A stretch of DNA of 64,000 nucleotides from Lachnospiraceae bacterium (GCA_022794255.1 JAAWEL010000065.1:1-64000), one strand, 5' to 3'; numbered from the stretch's first letter, positions 53,001 through 63,280 are shown. Made by a program: numbers and translations. Notes: generated by a model not told the origin, from the letters alone.

Positions 53001-53655
53001 AATCAAGATCGCCATGCGGGATTTGGAAATTCGGGGAGCCGGGAATGTGCTGGGGGCAGAACAGCATGGCCATATGGAGGCCGTGGGGTACGATCTGTAC
53101 TGTAAGCTTTTAAACCAGGCGGTTCAGGCTCTGCGGGGGAATAGAACAGAGGAGGAAGCGTTTGAGACTATAGTGGATTGTGACATTGATGCGTATATTC
53201 CATCCTCCTACATCCGCAATGAATATCAGAAGCTGGATATCTATAAGCGAATTTCCAGCATTGAAAATGAGGAAGAGCATATGGATATGCAGGATGAGCT
53301 GATTGACCGGTTTGGAGATATCCCGGCGCCTGTGGAAAATCTCCTGGTGGTGGCCAGCCTAAAGGCTCTTGCCCACCAGGCTTATATGACAGAGGTGAAA
53401 ATAAACCGGCAGGAGGTACAGTTGAGTATGTATCCAAAGGCCAGGCTGGATACAGCAGGAATCCCGGGAGTGATGCAGGATTACAAGGGTGCCTTGAAAT
53501 TTCAAATGGGGGAAGTACCGTATTTTCACTATGCAGACAGAAAGAAGGTTTATAAAGACTGTGGGCCTATGTTGGAACGGGCAGGGGAGATCATTGGGAA
53601 GCTGGCGCAGCTGGCAGACAAAAGTCAGAAACAGATAAGTGATCCTGCAATCTGA
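50092..53655 (+). CDS. mfd: Transcription-repair coupling factor
   Basis: Removes RNA polymerase stalled at DNA damage and recruits UvrA. The 1187 residues hold the UvrB-like part (about 20-340), the polymerase-interaction domain (about 495-570, [18 protein letters not shown]), and the translocase: GDVGYGKTE (about 656), DEEQRFG (about 757), TATPIPRT and [10 protein letters not shown] (about 923). The C-terminal autoinhibitory domain closes it. All motifs are intact. GGAGGAAAGC precedes the start. Confidence 0.96.
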   Translation: MSRVFANPLTELIEYEELNQRLEQKKGPVQVSGCMDSQKVHLMQEIAADIPWKLVVTYDDSRAREIYEDFGCFRQNVWLYPAKDLLFYSADIHGNLMTRQRLQVLRHLMEDASGVVVTTLDGLMDHLLPLDHLKSQVITVKAGQGLDLEWWKKQLTQMGYERTGQVDGMGQFSVRGGILDIFPLTEEQPVRIELWDTDVDSIRTFDLESQRSIEQLEEIIIYPAAEIVLTEQQRMDGAKRLRQEAKATVDALRKRRLTEEAHRLSGIVAELADGIEEGWKVTGLDFCLSYFCSETVSLLDYFDKTFSMVILDEPARLREKGEAVELEFRESMSQRLEKGYLLPGQIDLLYEAGELLARSQRDNTLYLTGLEQKLPGMAVKQQYYLNVKNVNSYQSSFELLIKDLQRWKREGYRVILLSGSRTRASRLAGDLREYELSAFCPDNQERQVQPGEILVTYGNLHRGFEYPQIKFVVITEGDMFGVEKKKRKRKKTSYEGSRIQSFAELSVGDYVVHEDHGLGIYRGIEKIERDKIIKDYLKIEYADGGNLYLPATRLDGIQKYAGADAKAPKLNKLGGEQWNRTRSKVKRAVKEIAKDLVELYAARQETSGFQYGPDTVWQKEFEELFPYEETEDQAEAIEAAKRDMESKRIMDRLICGDVGYGKTEIALRAAFKAVQESKQVVYLVPTTILAQQHYNTFLQRMKDFPVRVDLMSRFRTPAQMKKTITDLQKGLVDIVIGTHRVLSKDVKFKDLGLLIIDEEQRFGVAHKEKIKKLKENVDVLTLTATPIPRTLHMSLVGIRDMSVLEEPPVDRLPIQTYVMEYNDEMVREAISRELARNGQVYYVYNRVKGIDEIAAHIQELVKDAVVVYAHGQMQERQLEKIMYDFVSGEIDVLVSTTIIETGLDIPNANTMIIHDADRMGLSQLYQLRGRVGRSNRTSYAFLMYKRDKLLREEAEKRLQAIREFTELGSGIKIAMRDLEIRGAGNVLGAEQHGHMEAVGYDLYCKLLNQAVQALRGNRTEEEAFETIVDCDIDAYIPSSYIRNEYQKLDIYKRISSIENEEEHMDMQDELIDRFGDIPAPVENLLVVASLKALAHQAYMTEVKINRQEVQLSMYPKARLDTAGIPGVMQDYKGALKFQMGEVPYFHYADRKKVYKDCGPMLERAGEIIGKLAQLADKSQKQISDPAI

Positions 53656-53669
53656 GATTTGGTTTTTTA

Positions 53670-53723
53670 CTATAATCCCCCGCTCCCCAAGACTTGAATG
53701 GTCTGAGGAGCGGGGGATTATAG
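53670..53723. repeat. 17-base perfect inverted repeat between mfd and the coiled-coil gene
   Basis: CTATAATCCCCCGCTCC (53670-53686) pairs exactly with 53707-53723, with an inner AGAC/GTCT stem. Flanks are T-rich on the left and A-rich on the right, so no T run follows the stem on either strand. It may slow polymerase between the convergent genes but is not a textbook terminator. Confidence 0.6.
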
Positions 53724-53748
53724 CTGTGAAAAAAAGATGTAAGACAAA

Positions 53749-54075
53749 TCATGCATATTGATTAACCGTATCCCCCAGTCCGGAAACCGGAAAAGGTTCA
53801 TTGGGGAGAGCGGAAGATTCTGGATTGTCTTTTTCCTGCTCTTTCTTTTCTTTCTGCTTCAGCTGTGCTATCTTCTGCTTGACAGCCTGGATTTCTTGCT
53901 CCAGCTTTCGTTCTTTTTCCTTATCTTTGTTTCGGATCGCCTTTTCCTTTTCGTTATTGAGGCGTTGAAGTTTTTGCTCTAAGGCAGCCAGTTGAGGGTT
54001 TTTCCCGGAACCGCCGATATTTGGCGGAGCGCCCGCACTTGCAGGTATGCTTGGGTTGATTCCGTTTATAGCCAT
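53749..54075 (-). CDS. Small coiled-coil protein, FlxA-like
   Basis: A 108-residue protein. The N-terminal 25 residues are Pro/Gly/Ser-rich, residues about 28-85 are a charged coiled coil (LAALEQKLQRLNNEKEKAIR, then repeated Lys/Glu heptads), and the tail is Pro-rich. FlxA-like proteins have this look, but no flagellar gene is near. AGGAGGTG precedes the ATG. Function unknown. Confidence 0.7.
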   Translation of the reverse strand: MAINGINPSIPASAGAPPNIGGSGKNPQLAALEQKLQRLNNEKEKAIRNKDKEKERKLEQEIQAVKQKIAQLKQKEKKEQEKDNPESSALPNEPFPVSGLGDTVNQYA

Positions 54076-54103
54076 ATTTTAATTTTCACCTCCTCTTGAA
54101 ATT

Positions 54104-54133
54104 CAGTATAGTTGATTTGCCAGGTTCGTTCAA
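54104..54133 (-). promoter_or_regulatory. Promoter of the coiled-coil gene
   Basis: On the minus strand TTGAAC (about 54128-54133) stands 17-18 bases before TATACT (54104-54109), close to the AGGAGGTG site of the gene. Confidence 0.55.
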
Positions 54134-54155
54134 GCGGTTTGATGTGGATAACCAT

Positions 54156-55493
54156 TCATTGGTTGTGGATATCAGGAGTTTCAGAGAGGAGGAAAAAAAG
54201 CTGTAGCTTAAACCTGCCATCGCCTGCCACTATCTTAACAGTTCCCTGATATTTTTCAGCCACAGCCCGGATGTTGGAAAGACCAATCCCCTCTCTGGGT
54301 GGTATAGAAATGGAGGGGGAACAGCTGTTTTCTATGGAAAGAAGATAAAAATTTCCTTTTTGTCTGCCAAAGATCAGGAGATCGCGCTGAGTGGGAGGAA
54401 GCTGAGTGGCAGATTTTAAAGCATTGTCCACAGCATTGGCCAGGAGAATACACCAGTCGATATCCAGGATTTGAGCATGGGAAGGGATCCTTAGCTGACA
54501 GCTGACAGATATTTCCCTCTGCTTTGCCAGGGAGAACTTAGTTCCCAAAAGTGCATCCACAGCAGCATTCCCAGTCTGAACAGAAGGGGAGAGCTGGCTG
54601 GATATCTGCCCCAGACGAGCCAGATATTTCTGGGCCTGGGATATTTGACGGATGCTTAAAAGTGTTTCGACAACGGACAGATGATTTTGAATATCATGGC
54701 GGAAGGCCTGAGTCTGCTTATAGCGGAGGCGGATTTCTTCCATATAGATTTCCTGAGCCTGGGTTTGCTGCTTCAACAGCTGAATGGTCTGTTCATCGTG
54801 AAAGGCTTTTTGAATTTTTTGCCAGGCTACAAGGGTCAGAAAAAGGCAGGCACAGGCAAAAAAGTGTAGGATTAGAATTTCCGTATGATTTACTGTGGGG
54901 GATACAATGCCAAAATCACTGTCCCAGACAATCGTATTTCCATAGATGGAATCCTGAATCATTCGTTCCACCAGGGCAATGTAGAAGATGGGGATTGCCA
55001 GGGAGAGAAAAGGCAGATGGCTTTTTCTCGTGATTCCCTGTCTGAAATACTTCCAGATGAGCCAGAGGGAAAGGATGGTCAGCAATTCTTCTGCCAATGC
55101 CTGAATGCTGTCAATACAGAGGACAAAAATGTTAATTTCAGGCGCAAGATTGGTCATTAGCCAGAAAAAGAACAGATAGGAAAGACCATGGCAGATACTG
55201 CTGACAGAGATCACCAGGGAGGCAACTGCCAGGAGCTGAGTCTTGTTTTTATGCTGAAGCACGAAGCCACACAGAAACAATAGCAGAATCCTTGGAAGGA
55301 GGCAGAGAAACCCGGTGACACAAAGGGAAGTCTCTGCAAGGAACCACAGAGAGACTAACAGAGTGTAAAGGGCTCCCAGGTGCCATTTGCAGGGGAAGGA
55401 AGCATAGAGGCAGAAAAAATAAAAGACGGTTGCCGGGGTTACAATAAAGAAGAAAAAGCAGGGAATAAAACCCCACCAGTTGGAAATGGCCAT
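54156..55493 (-). CDS. GHKL-type sensor histidine kinase (AgrC-like)
   Basis: Of 445 residues, about the first 230 are membrane helices forming the sensor. The phosphorylated His is in FRHDIQNHL (about residue 269), and the ATP-binding domain has LANAVDNALKSA (N box, about 350) and GIGLSNIRAVAEKY (G box, about 404). This is the layout of AgrC, BlpH and similar quorum or bacteriocin sensors. It is read with the LytTR regulator, two bases downstream of it. No AgrD-like peptide or AgrB gene lies nearby, so its signal is unknown. Confidence 0.9.
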   Translation of the reverse strand: MAISNWWGFIPCFFFFIVTPATVFYFFCLYASFPCKWHLGALYTLLVSLWFLAETSLCVTGFLCLLPRILLLFLCGFVLQHKNKTQLLAVASLVISVSSICHGLSYLFFFWLMTNLAPEINIFVLCIDSIQALAEELLTILSLWLIWKYFRQGITRKSHLPFLSLAIPIFYIALVERMIQDSIYGNTIVWDSDFGIVSPTVNHTEILILHFFACACLFLTLVAWQKIQKAFHDEQTIQLLKQQTQAQEIYMEEIRLRYKQTQAFRHDIQNHLSVVETLLSIRQISQAQKYLARLGQISSQLSPSVQTGNAAVDALLGTKFSLAKQREISVSCQLRIPSHAQILDIDWCILLANAVDNALKSATQLPPTQRDLLIFGRQKGNFYLLSIENSCSPSISIPPREGIGLSNIRAVAEKYQGTVKIVAGDGRFKLQLFFLLSETPDIHNQ

Positions 55494-55495
55494 AG

Positions 55496-56200
55496 TCAGT
55501 TACTCCTTTCCATGTATTGCAGCATGGCAGCTAAAAGAATCTGATGATAGGGCCGGGATACAGGAATCCGGCTTCCATTTTCCAAAAGAACCTGACTGTT
55601 AGCATATTCCTTTAGAAAGCTTAGGTTGATAATATAGCTGCGGTGACATTTAATGAAGTGTTCATCCAGCTGTTTTTCGGCTTCCTTGAGCTTTCCGTAA
55701 TATTCCACAATGCCATCCTTTGTGTGAAGATAGATCTTTCGGTTAATGACCTCGCAGTAATAAATATCACAGAGGAAAACGGAACGGCACCAGTTCATTG
55801 TGTGGATAAAAAAACGTTTTTCATTGAAGATTTTTTTGCGTTTTAAGATGCGCCTTAAGGTGTTTTCCAGCCGGACCTCGTCAATAGGCTTACAGAGGTA
55901 ATCTGCGGCCTCCACCTCAAAAGCATCCAGCATGTAGTCCTTCAGAATTGTTATAAAGACAATCGCACCGGTAAAATTTTGTTGGCGAAGTGTTTTGGCC
56001 AGGGAAATGCCGCCGATCCCCGGCATTTGGATATCTAAAAACAGCAAATCAAAATCCAGAGGGATGGCAAGCAGACGGGCAGCATTGGCATAGCAGGTAA
56101 TGGTGTGGGCAGTATTCAAAGAGTCCAGTTTTTGGGAAATCAGCTGGTGAAGTTGATAGCACATAGTCGGGTCATCATCACAAATGGCGATTTTTATCAT
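55496..56200 (-). CDS. LytTR-family response regulator (AgrA-like)
   Basis: A 234-residue regulator. The receiver domain has the phosphoacceptor Asp in LLFLDIQMPGIGG (about 51-63), acidic ICDDDPT (about 5-11) and Lys in CKPIDE (about 101-106). From about 130 a LytTR DNA-binding domain follows (FIKCHRSYIINLSFLKEY). It is the partner of the kinase that starts two bases after its stop. An own promoter lies upstream. Confidence 0.92.
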   Translation of the reverse strand: MIKIAICDDDPTMCYQLHQLISQKLDSLNTAHTITCYANAARLLAIPLDFDLLFLDIQMPGIGGISLAKTLRQQNFTGAIVFITILKDYMLDAFEVEAADYLCKPIDEVRLENTLRRILKRKKIFNEKRFFIHTMNWCRSVFLCDIYYCEVINRKIYLHTKDGIVEYYGKLKEAEKQLDEHFIKCHRSYIINLSFLKEYANSQVLLENGSRIPVSRPYHQILLAAMLQYMERSN

Positions 56201-56242
56201 AGATTTTCTTACTCCGCAGCAATGGTAAAGTTACTGTTTATA

Positions 56243-56270
56243 ATCATACCAGCAAATTATTTTTTTGCAA
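56243..56270 (-). promoter_or_regulatory. Promoter of the two-component operon
   Basis: On the minus strand TTGCAA (56265-56270) and TATGAT (56243-56248) with a 16-base spacer, with TGG before the -10 box. Confidence 0.65.
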
Positions 56271-56347
56271 TGGAGATGTTGTGGAAGGCAGGAATAAATG
56301 TTGTAAATGGAGAACCATAAAATTGGATCTCAAGGTTAGAAATCTAG

Positions 56348-56377
56348 TGTATAAATTCCTCTGTTTTACAAATACTA
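56348..56377 (+). promoter_or_regulatory. Candidate sigma-G/F promoter of spoVT
   Basis: TGTATA (56348-56353) and AATACTA (56371-56377) with a 17-base spacer. Each box differs by one base from the forespore pattern TGAATA and CATACTA. In Bacillus, spoVT is under sigma-G. A perfect inverted repeat CATTTACC/GGTAAATG (56378-56385 and 56398-56405) follows it. Confidence 0.5.
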
Positions 56378-56433
56378 CATTTACCGCTAAAACAACAGGT
56401 AAATGTCAGAATGCAAAATGGAGGAACTTTTCT

Positions 56434-56982
56434 ATGAAAGCTACGGGAATTGTGAGAAGAATAGACGACCTTGGACGTGTTGTGATACCGAAAGAGATAC
56501 GGAGAACCCTTCGCCTGCGGGAAGGAACTCCTTTGGAGATTTTCACTGACCGGGAAGGTGAGATCATTCTGAAAAAATATTCGCCAATGGTGGAGCTGAC
56601 AGCTTTTGCCACTCAGTATGCGGAGGCTATGGCCCAGTCCACCGGGTTGATGGTATGTATTACAGATCGGGACCAGATCATTGCAGTATCTGGCGGGCCT
56701 AAAAAAGATTTGCTTCAGAAAAATATCAGCAAACAGCTTGAAAATGCGATCAATGAGCGAGAAACCATTGTGGCATCAAAGGATGACAAGCAGTTTGTAC
56801 CGATTATGGCGGAGGAAATGGAAGGGATTACTTTTGAGGCTGTGACACCAATTATCTGTGAGGGGGATGCTATTGGGGCAGTGGCGTTACTGAGCAGGGA
56901 TGCGAAGGTGAAATTCGGTGATATGGAGCTTAAGCTGGTGACGACAGCAGCAGGATTTTTGGGACGACAGATGGAAGGATAG
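56434..56982 (+). CDS. spoVT: Stage V sporulation regulator SpoVT
   Basis: AbrB-type regulator that adjusts forespore gene expression. The start at 56434 (MKATGIVRRIDDLGRVVIPK) has GGAGG upstream and gives 182 residues, close to Bacillus SpoVT (178); the frame is open for 51 more codons upstream with no ribosome site. Residues 1-50 are the swapped-hairpin DNA-binding domain (IRRTLRLREGTPLEIF), and about 55-180 a GAF domain. A strong terminator follows. Confidence 0.95.
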   Translation: MKATGIVRRIDDLGRVVIPKEIRRTLRLREGTPLEIFTDREGEIILKKYSPMVELTAFATQYAEAMAQSTGLMVCITDRDQIIAVSGGPKKDLLQKNISKQLENAINERETIVASKDDKQFVPIMAEEMEGITFEAVTPIICEGDAIGAVALLSRDAKVKFGDMELKLVTTAAGFLGRQMEG

Positions 56983-56984
56983 AG

Positions 56985-57027
56985 AAAAAGACATTCGCTG
57001 CAGGAATGACAGCGAATGTCTTTTTTT
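56985..57027 (+). terminator. Terminator of spoVT
   Basis: GACATTCGCTG (56990-57000) pairs perfectly with CAGCGAATGTC (57010-57020) around nine bases, followed by seven T. The preceding run of A makes it usable on the other strand too. Confidence 0.9.
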
Positions 57028-57038
57028 ATAAAAAAATT

Positions 57039-57695
57039 TTAAAATTCTTGTTTTTCTAAAATCTTTACAGAGAGCTTATAGGAAATGCACCAAATGACTG
57101 CGCAGAGCAAAAACATGCCCCCCAGTATCTTCCAGGATGAAGTCAAAAAGACAGACAAAACCACAAGCAATTTTTCTCTGAACAATGGAGAACGTGCCAG
57201 GAAAAATATACTGAAGGCAAATACACCTAATGTGCAGAAGGAAATCATCTGCCCCTTTTCAGCACCAAATTTTATCCGAACCGGCAGGGAGTAGGCAATG
57301 AAAAGCAGGACTATAAACAAATAGATCAGATCAATCTGTAAAAGGCCGGAGTTATCAACAGGGGAAATGGAGAGGCAATAAACCAGCTGGCGTGCGAACA
57401 TGGTTAGCAGCCAGGAACCAAATATAAGCAGTAAACCAAAAACATATTTTTCTTTTATATAGATTTTGCGGCTTACAGGCAAAGCCATTAGGAATGCCAT
57501 ACCATTATCATAGCTGTCATAGCTAAGGGTGCTGAGAACAAATATGGAAAATACAAAGGTCATATAGCTGGTCATAAAGCCGGTATAGCTGCTGGCTCCG
57601 ACTATGAGGAAAAACAAGGTAAATATTAGCACAAGAACGAAAAAACGGCCCTGGTTTTTTAACAGCTTCCAGTCCTTGATTAACAAGCCAGTCAT
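57039..57695 (-). CDS. ABC-2 type membrane subunit
   Basis: A 218-residue membrane protein with about six helices; the segment SYDSYDNGMAFLMALPVSRKIYIKEKY (given here only as location about 58-85) is the typical cytoplasmic loop of ABC-2 permeases that contacts the ATPase. Its start overlaps the end of the ATPase gene by four bases. Together with the ATPase and the GntR-type regulator it forms a YtrABC-like efflux or stress operon. Substrate unknown. Confidence 0.82.
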   Translation of the reverse strand: MTGLLIKDWKLLKNQGRFFVLVLIFTLFFLIVGASSYTGFMTSYMTFVFSIFVLSTLSYDSYDNGMAFLMALPVSRKIYIKEKYVFGLLLIFGSWLLTMFARQLVYCLSISPVDNSGLLQIDLIYLFIVLLFIAYSLPVRIKFGAEKGQMISFCTLGVFAFSIFFLARSPLFREKLLVVLSVFLTSSWKILGGMFLLCAVIWCISYKLSVKILEKQEF

Positions 57696-58540
57696 AGAAT
57701 TTCCCCCTTAATCATCATGAGAATCACATCATCTATGGTACATTTTTCAATGGTAAGCTCTGGTACGTTCTCCTGATAAAACTGCCGTTGGGCAGTGAGA
57801 AGGCTAAAGCCGTAGGATTCTTTCTTTTTTCGGAGCAGCCAGGTTTTGTCCAATGTTTCATATTGGGCTTCTGTTACCTTTATGATTCCATAGCAGTCAA
57901 GCAGTGTATCAGTTTCCTCATGCATGAGGATTTTGCCCTGGTCGATCATATAAAAATCATCACAGAAATTTTCCAGATCGCTGGATATATGTGAGCTGAT
58001 GAGGACAGAACGACCGCCGGGAACCATATAGTCACGCAACATATCCAGAAGCTCTTCTCTGGCCAGCACATCCAGGCCTGCTGTGGGCTCATCCAGAATC
58101 AGCAGCTTTGCATTGTGGGACAGGGCAGCCAGAACCTTTAGCTTTGCCTTCATGCCAGTGGAAAATCCCCGGATTTTTTTGTTTAACGGCAGATCAAACC
58201 GCTGGCAGCTTTCGAGAAACCGTTCCTTATTAAATTCCGGGTACAGATGAGCCATTACAGGCAGAATATCCCGAATCTGCAGGTAGCCGCTGAAGCCAGA
58301 GTCTGATAAGGCAATGCCCATCTGCTGCTGGTCCTTCCCTGTGATCTGGCTGTATGGCTTACCAAAAAGCTGGATTTGGCCGCCTTCTGTGGAAATCAGC
58401 CCCAGAATCGCCTTAAAGGCAGTGGTTTTGCCGGCTCCGTTGGGACCGATTAGGGCAGTCACTCTGTTTTCTGGGACAGACAGGGAGCAGTCAAGATGAA
58501 ATTGGGGATAGGTTTTTTTGACATTTGTTAACCTTAGCAT
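57692..58540 (-). CDS. ABC transporter ATPase
   Basis: A 282-residue ATPase: Walker A GPNGAGKTT (about 33-41), signature region FSTGMKAKLKVLAAL (about 126-140), Walker B LLILDEPTAGLD (about 145-156) and SSHISSD. The C-terminal part is short. Its ATG shares one base with the stop of the regulator gene, and it overlaps the permease gene by four bases, so the three are translated as a set. Confidence 0.9.
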   Translation of the reverse strand: MLRLTNVKKTYPQFHLDCSLSVPENRVTALIGPNGAGKTTAFKAILGLISTEGGQIQLFGKPYSQITGKDQQQMGIALSDSGFSGYLQIRDILPVMAHLYPEFNKERFLESCQRFDLPLNKKIRGFSTGMKAKLKVLAALSHNAKLLILDEPTAGLDVLAREELLDMLRDYMVPGGRSVLISSHISSDLENFCDDFYMIDQGKILMHEETDTLLDCYGIIKVTEAQYETLDKTWLLRKKKESYGFSLLTAQRQFYQENVPELTIEKCTIDDVILMMIKGEIL

Positions 58541-58914
58541 TAGGATTCCTCCAATATAATATGAAATATTTCTTTGATTTCCTGATTATTCATTCCGCAG
58601 CTTCGCCCTTTTCGGATTGCATGTTCAAATTCCTGTTCAACTTCTTTTCTTTTTTCTTCCAGAAGCTGTTCCTGACTGGCACTGGTGACAAAGCTCCCTT
58701 TTCCATGGATGGTAGCGATAAAACCTTCCTGTTCCAAGGTGTCATAGGCTTTTTTGATTGTCAGGGCGCTGATCCGCAGTTCTTTTGCCAGGGTGCGGAC
58801 GGAAGGAAGAGCAGTGCCTTCTGTGAGATCTCCGTGAATAATTTTATTTTTCAGCTGCCCGGATACCTGCTCGTAGATCGGTTCCATGGATGAATGGTTA
58901 ATAATGAGCTTCAT
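58540..58914 (-). CDS. GntR-family regulator, YtrA type
   Basis: A 124-residue regulator from ATG 58914 (MKLIINHSSMEPIYEQVSGQ), with GAGGAGG upstream; the frame is open 17 codons further. The winged helix (about 10-72) has LPSVRTLAKELRISALTIKKAY. The short C-terminal tail has no ligand domain, as in the YtrA branch. It probably represses its own operon by binding the inverted repeat in the promoter. A cell-envelope antibiotic as inducer is known for YtrA relatives and only inferred here. Confidence 0.88.
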   Translation of the reverse strand: MKLIINHSSMEPIYEQVSGQLKNKIIHGDLTEGTALPSVRTLAKELRISALTIKKAYDTLEQEGFIATIHGKGSFVTSASQEQLLEEKRKEVEQEFEHAIRKGRSCGMNNQEIKEIFHIILEES

Positions 58915-58933
58915 GTAAACCTCCTCTCTTGAT

Positions 58934-58980
58934 AACAGTATATAACAGCATTGATGAATTGTCAACTGTTATATACTGTT
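58934..58980. promoter_or_regulatory. 15-base inverted repeat, operator of the GntR-ABC operon
   Basis: AACAGTATATAACAG (58934-58948) and CTGTTATATACTGTT (58966-58980) are exact reverse complements, 17 bases apart. One arm contains the -10 box and the other touches the -35 box. Confidence 0.85.
58937..58965 (-). promoter_or_regulatory. Promoter of the GntR-ABC operon
   Basis: On the minus strand TTGACA (58960-58965) and TATACT (58937-58942) with a 17-base spacer, framed by the inverted repeat. Confidence 0.85.
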
Positions 58981-59093
58981 TTTTCGAGTCTTATGCTGAC
59001 TTTGATTTTCTTATGTGATTTTCATATGAATTTTATCATGACTTTAGATTCTTAAGAAATCACAAAATAAAATGAAGCATAAGTGGATACTTC

Positions 59094-59122
59094 TTGACTT
59101 TAATCTGTTAAATTGTTATAAT
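59094..59122 (+). promoter_or_regulatory. Promoter of gdhA
   Basis: TTGACT (59094-59099) and a perfect TATAAT (59117-59122) with a 17-base spacer. The leader contains a small stem CTCCTGC/GCAGGAG (59149-59175). Confidence 0.85.
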
Positions 59123-59162
59123 CTCTAAGATATATTGAGGATAGAAAGCTCCTGCAGCTTAA

Positions 59163-60542
<1,380 letters not shown>

Positions 60543-60580
60543 AGTTACAGAATCATTACAAGAAATAGAGAGTCAATAGA

Positions 60581-60627
60581 AAATACCCTTGAAGGACGGT
60601 TTTATAACCTGCTTCAAGGGTATTTTT
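60581..60627 (+). terminator. Terminator of gdhA
   Basis: AAATACCCTTGAAG (60581-60594) pairs perfectly with CTTCAAGGGTATTT (60612-60625), ending in a T run. It lies between convergent genes and may act both ways. Confidence 0.85.
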
Positions 60628-60658
60628 ACAGCTAAATGATAGCTTTTTCTGCTCTCTT

Positions 60659-62851
60659 TTATTTTTTCATTTGAACAAGGTGGAACTGAAAAGCTGAGTA
60701 TTCAGGTACTTCCCGGTTGATGGGAATCCCAGCATTCATAAGGGCAGAGCCAGAGTAAAGCTCGCTGCTGCCGTTTATGGAATACATGGCTTTGGGGTCC
60801 AGACCCTTAGCACGTATGTATTCCTGAGGACCATTACAGGTCAGATTTGTAACCACCACGCTTAAAAGAGATTCCTTTTTGTCTTTGGTGACATGTTGCC
60901 AGGCAGTCATATTTCCCATTTTAAATGGATTGGTCAGACGATAAAAATCTCCCTTAAAGGTGATATGGTAATACTTGCGGAACAGATCGCTCTGCTTTTT
61001 GCAGATTTTCTGCTCCTTTTTGGAAAGGTGGGTGGCATCCAGCTCATAGCCGAAGGTGCCGCACATAGCAACCACTGCCTTGGTTTCCAATGGCACAAAT
61101 TTCCCGCTGTCGGAAATATGGGCGCCCATAGTACAGGTGGGATAGACAAAGGAGGTTCCATAGTGAAGCTTTAACCGGTCAATGGGATTGTTGTTGTCGC
61201 TGACCCAGTACTGGGGATAATAGTGGAGCATAGCCGGGTCATACCGTCCGCCTCCGCCGCTGCAGCCTTCAAACAGGATATCCGGGTGGGTCAGAATAAT
61301 CTCATCCATTACCCGGTACAGTCCTAAGATATAGCGGTGATACACTTCCCCCTGCTTTTCGGCCGGCAGATCATTGGACCAAATATCTGCAAGCGAGCGG
61401 TTGATGTCCCATTTTACATAGTAGATATTGGCATCATCCAAAATCCCGTTGATTTTTTCGATCAGATAGTCCTGCACCTCTTTGCGGCTCATATCCAGAG
61501 CCATCTGATTCCGGCTGCGCACTGCATGTCTGCCAGGAATCTGCATGGTCCACTCCGGATGGGTGCGGTAAAGGTCACTGTCCTCAGATATCATCTCTGG
61601 CTCAAACCAGATTCCAAATTTCATATCCAAATCATTGATCTGTTCCACCAGCTTGTGGAGACCACATTTGATCTTATTTTCATTGACATACCAATCGCCT
61701 AAGCCGCTGTTATCATCATCCCGCTTGCCAAACCAGCCATCGTCCATAACCAGCAGATCCACGCCCATATTTTTGGCAGCTTTAGCGATTTCCACCAGCT
61801 TTACATCGTCAAAATCCATAAAGGCAGCTTCCCAGCTGTTGATCAGTACCGGCCGCTGCACCTCTTCCACAAACTTACTCCGGCAAAGGTTAGTGCGGTA
61901 AAAATCGTGATAGAGATGGCTCAGGCCGGTGAAGCCGTGCTGGGTAAATGCCATCACCACTTCCGGGCATTCAAACACCTCTCCTGATTTTAATTCATAC
62001 AGAAATTGCTTGGGATTGATTCCCATTACCAGGCGAAGCTGATCATACTGGTCTAACTCCACCTCTGTCAGAAAGTTGCCACTGTACATCAGAGAAAAGC
62101 CGTAGCATTTGCCGTAATCCTCAGAGGCCTCCCGGTCACAGAGAATGACAAACGGATTTTGCTGGTGACTGGAGGAGCCGCGGACGCTGCCAATGGTGTG
62201 GATGTGGTGTGTCATGGGCTGCCGTTCCACCTGCCGTTCTTGGCCATAGCGGCCTGGCAGACTTACCAGATCCAGGTCTGCCCCATTTAAAAAGTCAAGG
62301 CAGACAGACATAATTTTCTTTAAATGAACAGGCTTGTCCCCATTATTAATTACCTTAACGGCCCGGGTAATAATGTCAGCTTCCTCAAATACGCCGTATA
62401 AGAGGACGACACAGATATTGCTTACTTCATCTCGAAGTGTGATCTCTAAAGTATCCGTTGTGTCTGATTCCCTGCAAAACACACAAGGCAGAGTATCTAA
62501 CTGGTATTTTCCTTTGGAGATCTTGTAGTCCACGGCTTTTCCGTGGTAAGAGTAGCTTCCGTCACTGTTTACCACCTCAATGCTGGCCGTGCGGAAGTCT
62601 CCCTGCTGTTGTGTGGAGAATTCCTGTGGCTGGGCGTCTAAGGAGAAGGTACGGGCGTTTCGGGATTCATACGGATTGCCGGAAAAGCCCCGGTCATACT
62701 GCATAACCTGGTAGTTCATGTCCTCATCCCCGATGGTGGGCCCGTAGTACAGGTGCAGCAAATAATCCAGATTGCCAATCTTCATCTGGTACGATGTGTT
62801 TTGGGTGTGAAGAGTGATTGTCTTTTTCTTCTCATTATAGATAATTGCCAT
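60659..62851 (-). CDS. GH36 alpha-galactosidase
   Basis: Removes alpha-galactosyl units from sugars such as raffinose or melibiose. The start at 62851 (MAIIYNEKKKTITL) has AAAGGAG upstream and gives 730 residues, the usual size of AgaA/RafA-type enzymes; the frame is open 71 codons further upstream. Conserved segments are DDGWFGKRDDD (about 366-376), the nucleophile region YVKWDINRS (about 474-482) and SDNNNPIDRL with the acid/base Asp (about 545-555). No signal peptide, so it is cytoplasmic. No sugar transporter lies nearby in the window. Confidence 0.94.
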   Translation of the reverse strand: MAIIYNEKKKTITLHTQNTSYQMKIGNLDYLLHLYYGPTIGDEDMNYQVMQYDRGFSGNPYESRNARTFSLDAQPQEFSTQQQGDFRTASIEVVNSDGSYSYHGKAVDYKISKGKYQLDTLPCVFCRESDTTDTLEITLRDEVSNICVVLLYGVFEEADIITRAVKVINNGDKPVHLKKIMSVCLDFLNGADLDLVSLPGRYGQERQVERQPMTHHIHTIGSVRGSSSHQQNPFVILCDREASEDYGKCYGFSLMYSGNFLTEVELDQYDQLRLVMGINPKQFLYELKSGEVFECPEVVMAFTQHGFTGLSHLYHDFYRTNLCRSKFVEEVQRPVLINSWEAAFMDFDDVKLVEIAKAAKNMGVDLLVMDDGWFGKRDDDNSGLGDWYVNENKIKCGLHKLVEQINDLDMKFGIWFEPEMISEDSDLYRTHPEWTMQIPGRHAVRSRNQMALDMSRKEVQDYLIEKINGILDDANIYYVKWDINRSLADIWSNDLPAEKQGEVYHRYILGLYRVMDEIILTHPDILFEGCSGGGGRYDPAMLHYYPQYWVSDNNNPIDRLKLHYGTSFVYPTCTMGAHISDSGKFVPLETKAVVAMCGTFGYELDATHLSKKEQKICKKQSDLFRKYYHITFKGDFYRLTNPFKMGNMTAWQHVTKDKKESLLSVVVTNLTCNGPQEYIRAKGLDPKAMYSINGSSELYSGSALMNAGIPINREVPEYSAFQFHLVQMKK

Positions 62852-63280
62852 GTGACGCTCCTTTTGTGCATGGAGAAGCTTGTACCTCTCTGGCACCATA
62901 TATTGATATGAAGATAGTTTAACATATTTTCTGGGAAATTCCTTTATATTAATGAGAGAAAAAACAGGAAAAATGTAAACTATGGCATTTGAATGAGCCG
63001 GCTTTAGGGCAGGCCTTAGAAAAAGGGGAGAGGCGCCCAGAGATGAAATCCATTGACGATGCAAGGGCGAAATGCTTAAAGGATTACATGGCTGCGACAG
63101 ACCGGACTATGCCATTAAGCTCTCCACAAAAAATCACATCGTTTTATGCAGCATTGTACATTGAATTGTTACATTTGTCACCAGAAAATGTGACATACAG
63201 CCCCTGTAAAAAACAGAGGTTTTTTTATATAATAGATGCCATAGTAAGAACAAGGCAGGAAAAAGAATAGGAGCGAAAAA
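62852..63280. other. 429-base noncoding region between divergent sugar genes
   Basis: It must hold the promoters of the alpha-galactosidase gene and the glycosyltransferase gene. For the latter, TATAAT (63228-63233) with a weak TGTAAA (63205-63210) 17 bases before it is the best candidate. A small stem TGTCAC/GTGACA lies near 63177-63196. I saw no convincing gene in it. Confidence 0.5.

Noticed and set aside
52342-53073. 243-codon open frame on the minus strand
   Set aside because: It is antisense to the translocase part of mfd and has no domain or ribosome site.
53670-53723. Strong inverted repeat taken as mfd terminator
   Set aside because: No T run follows on either strand, so I list it as a repeat only.
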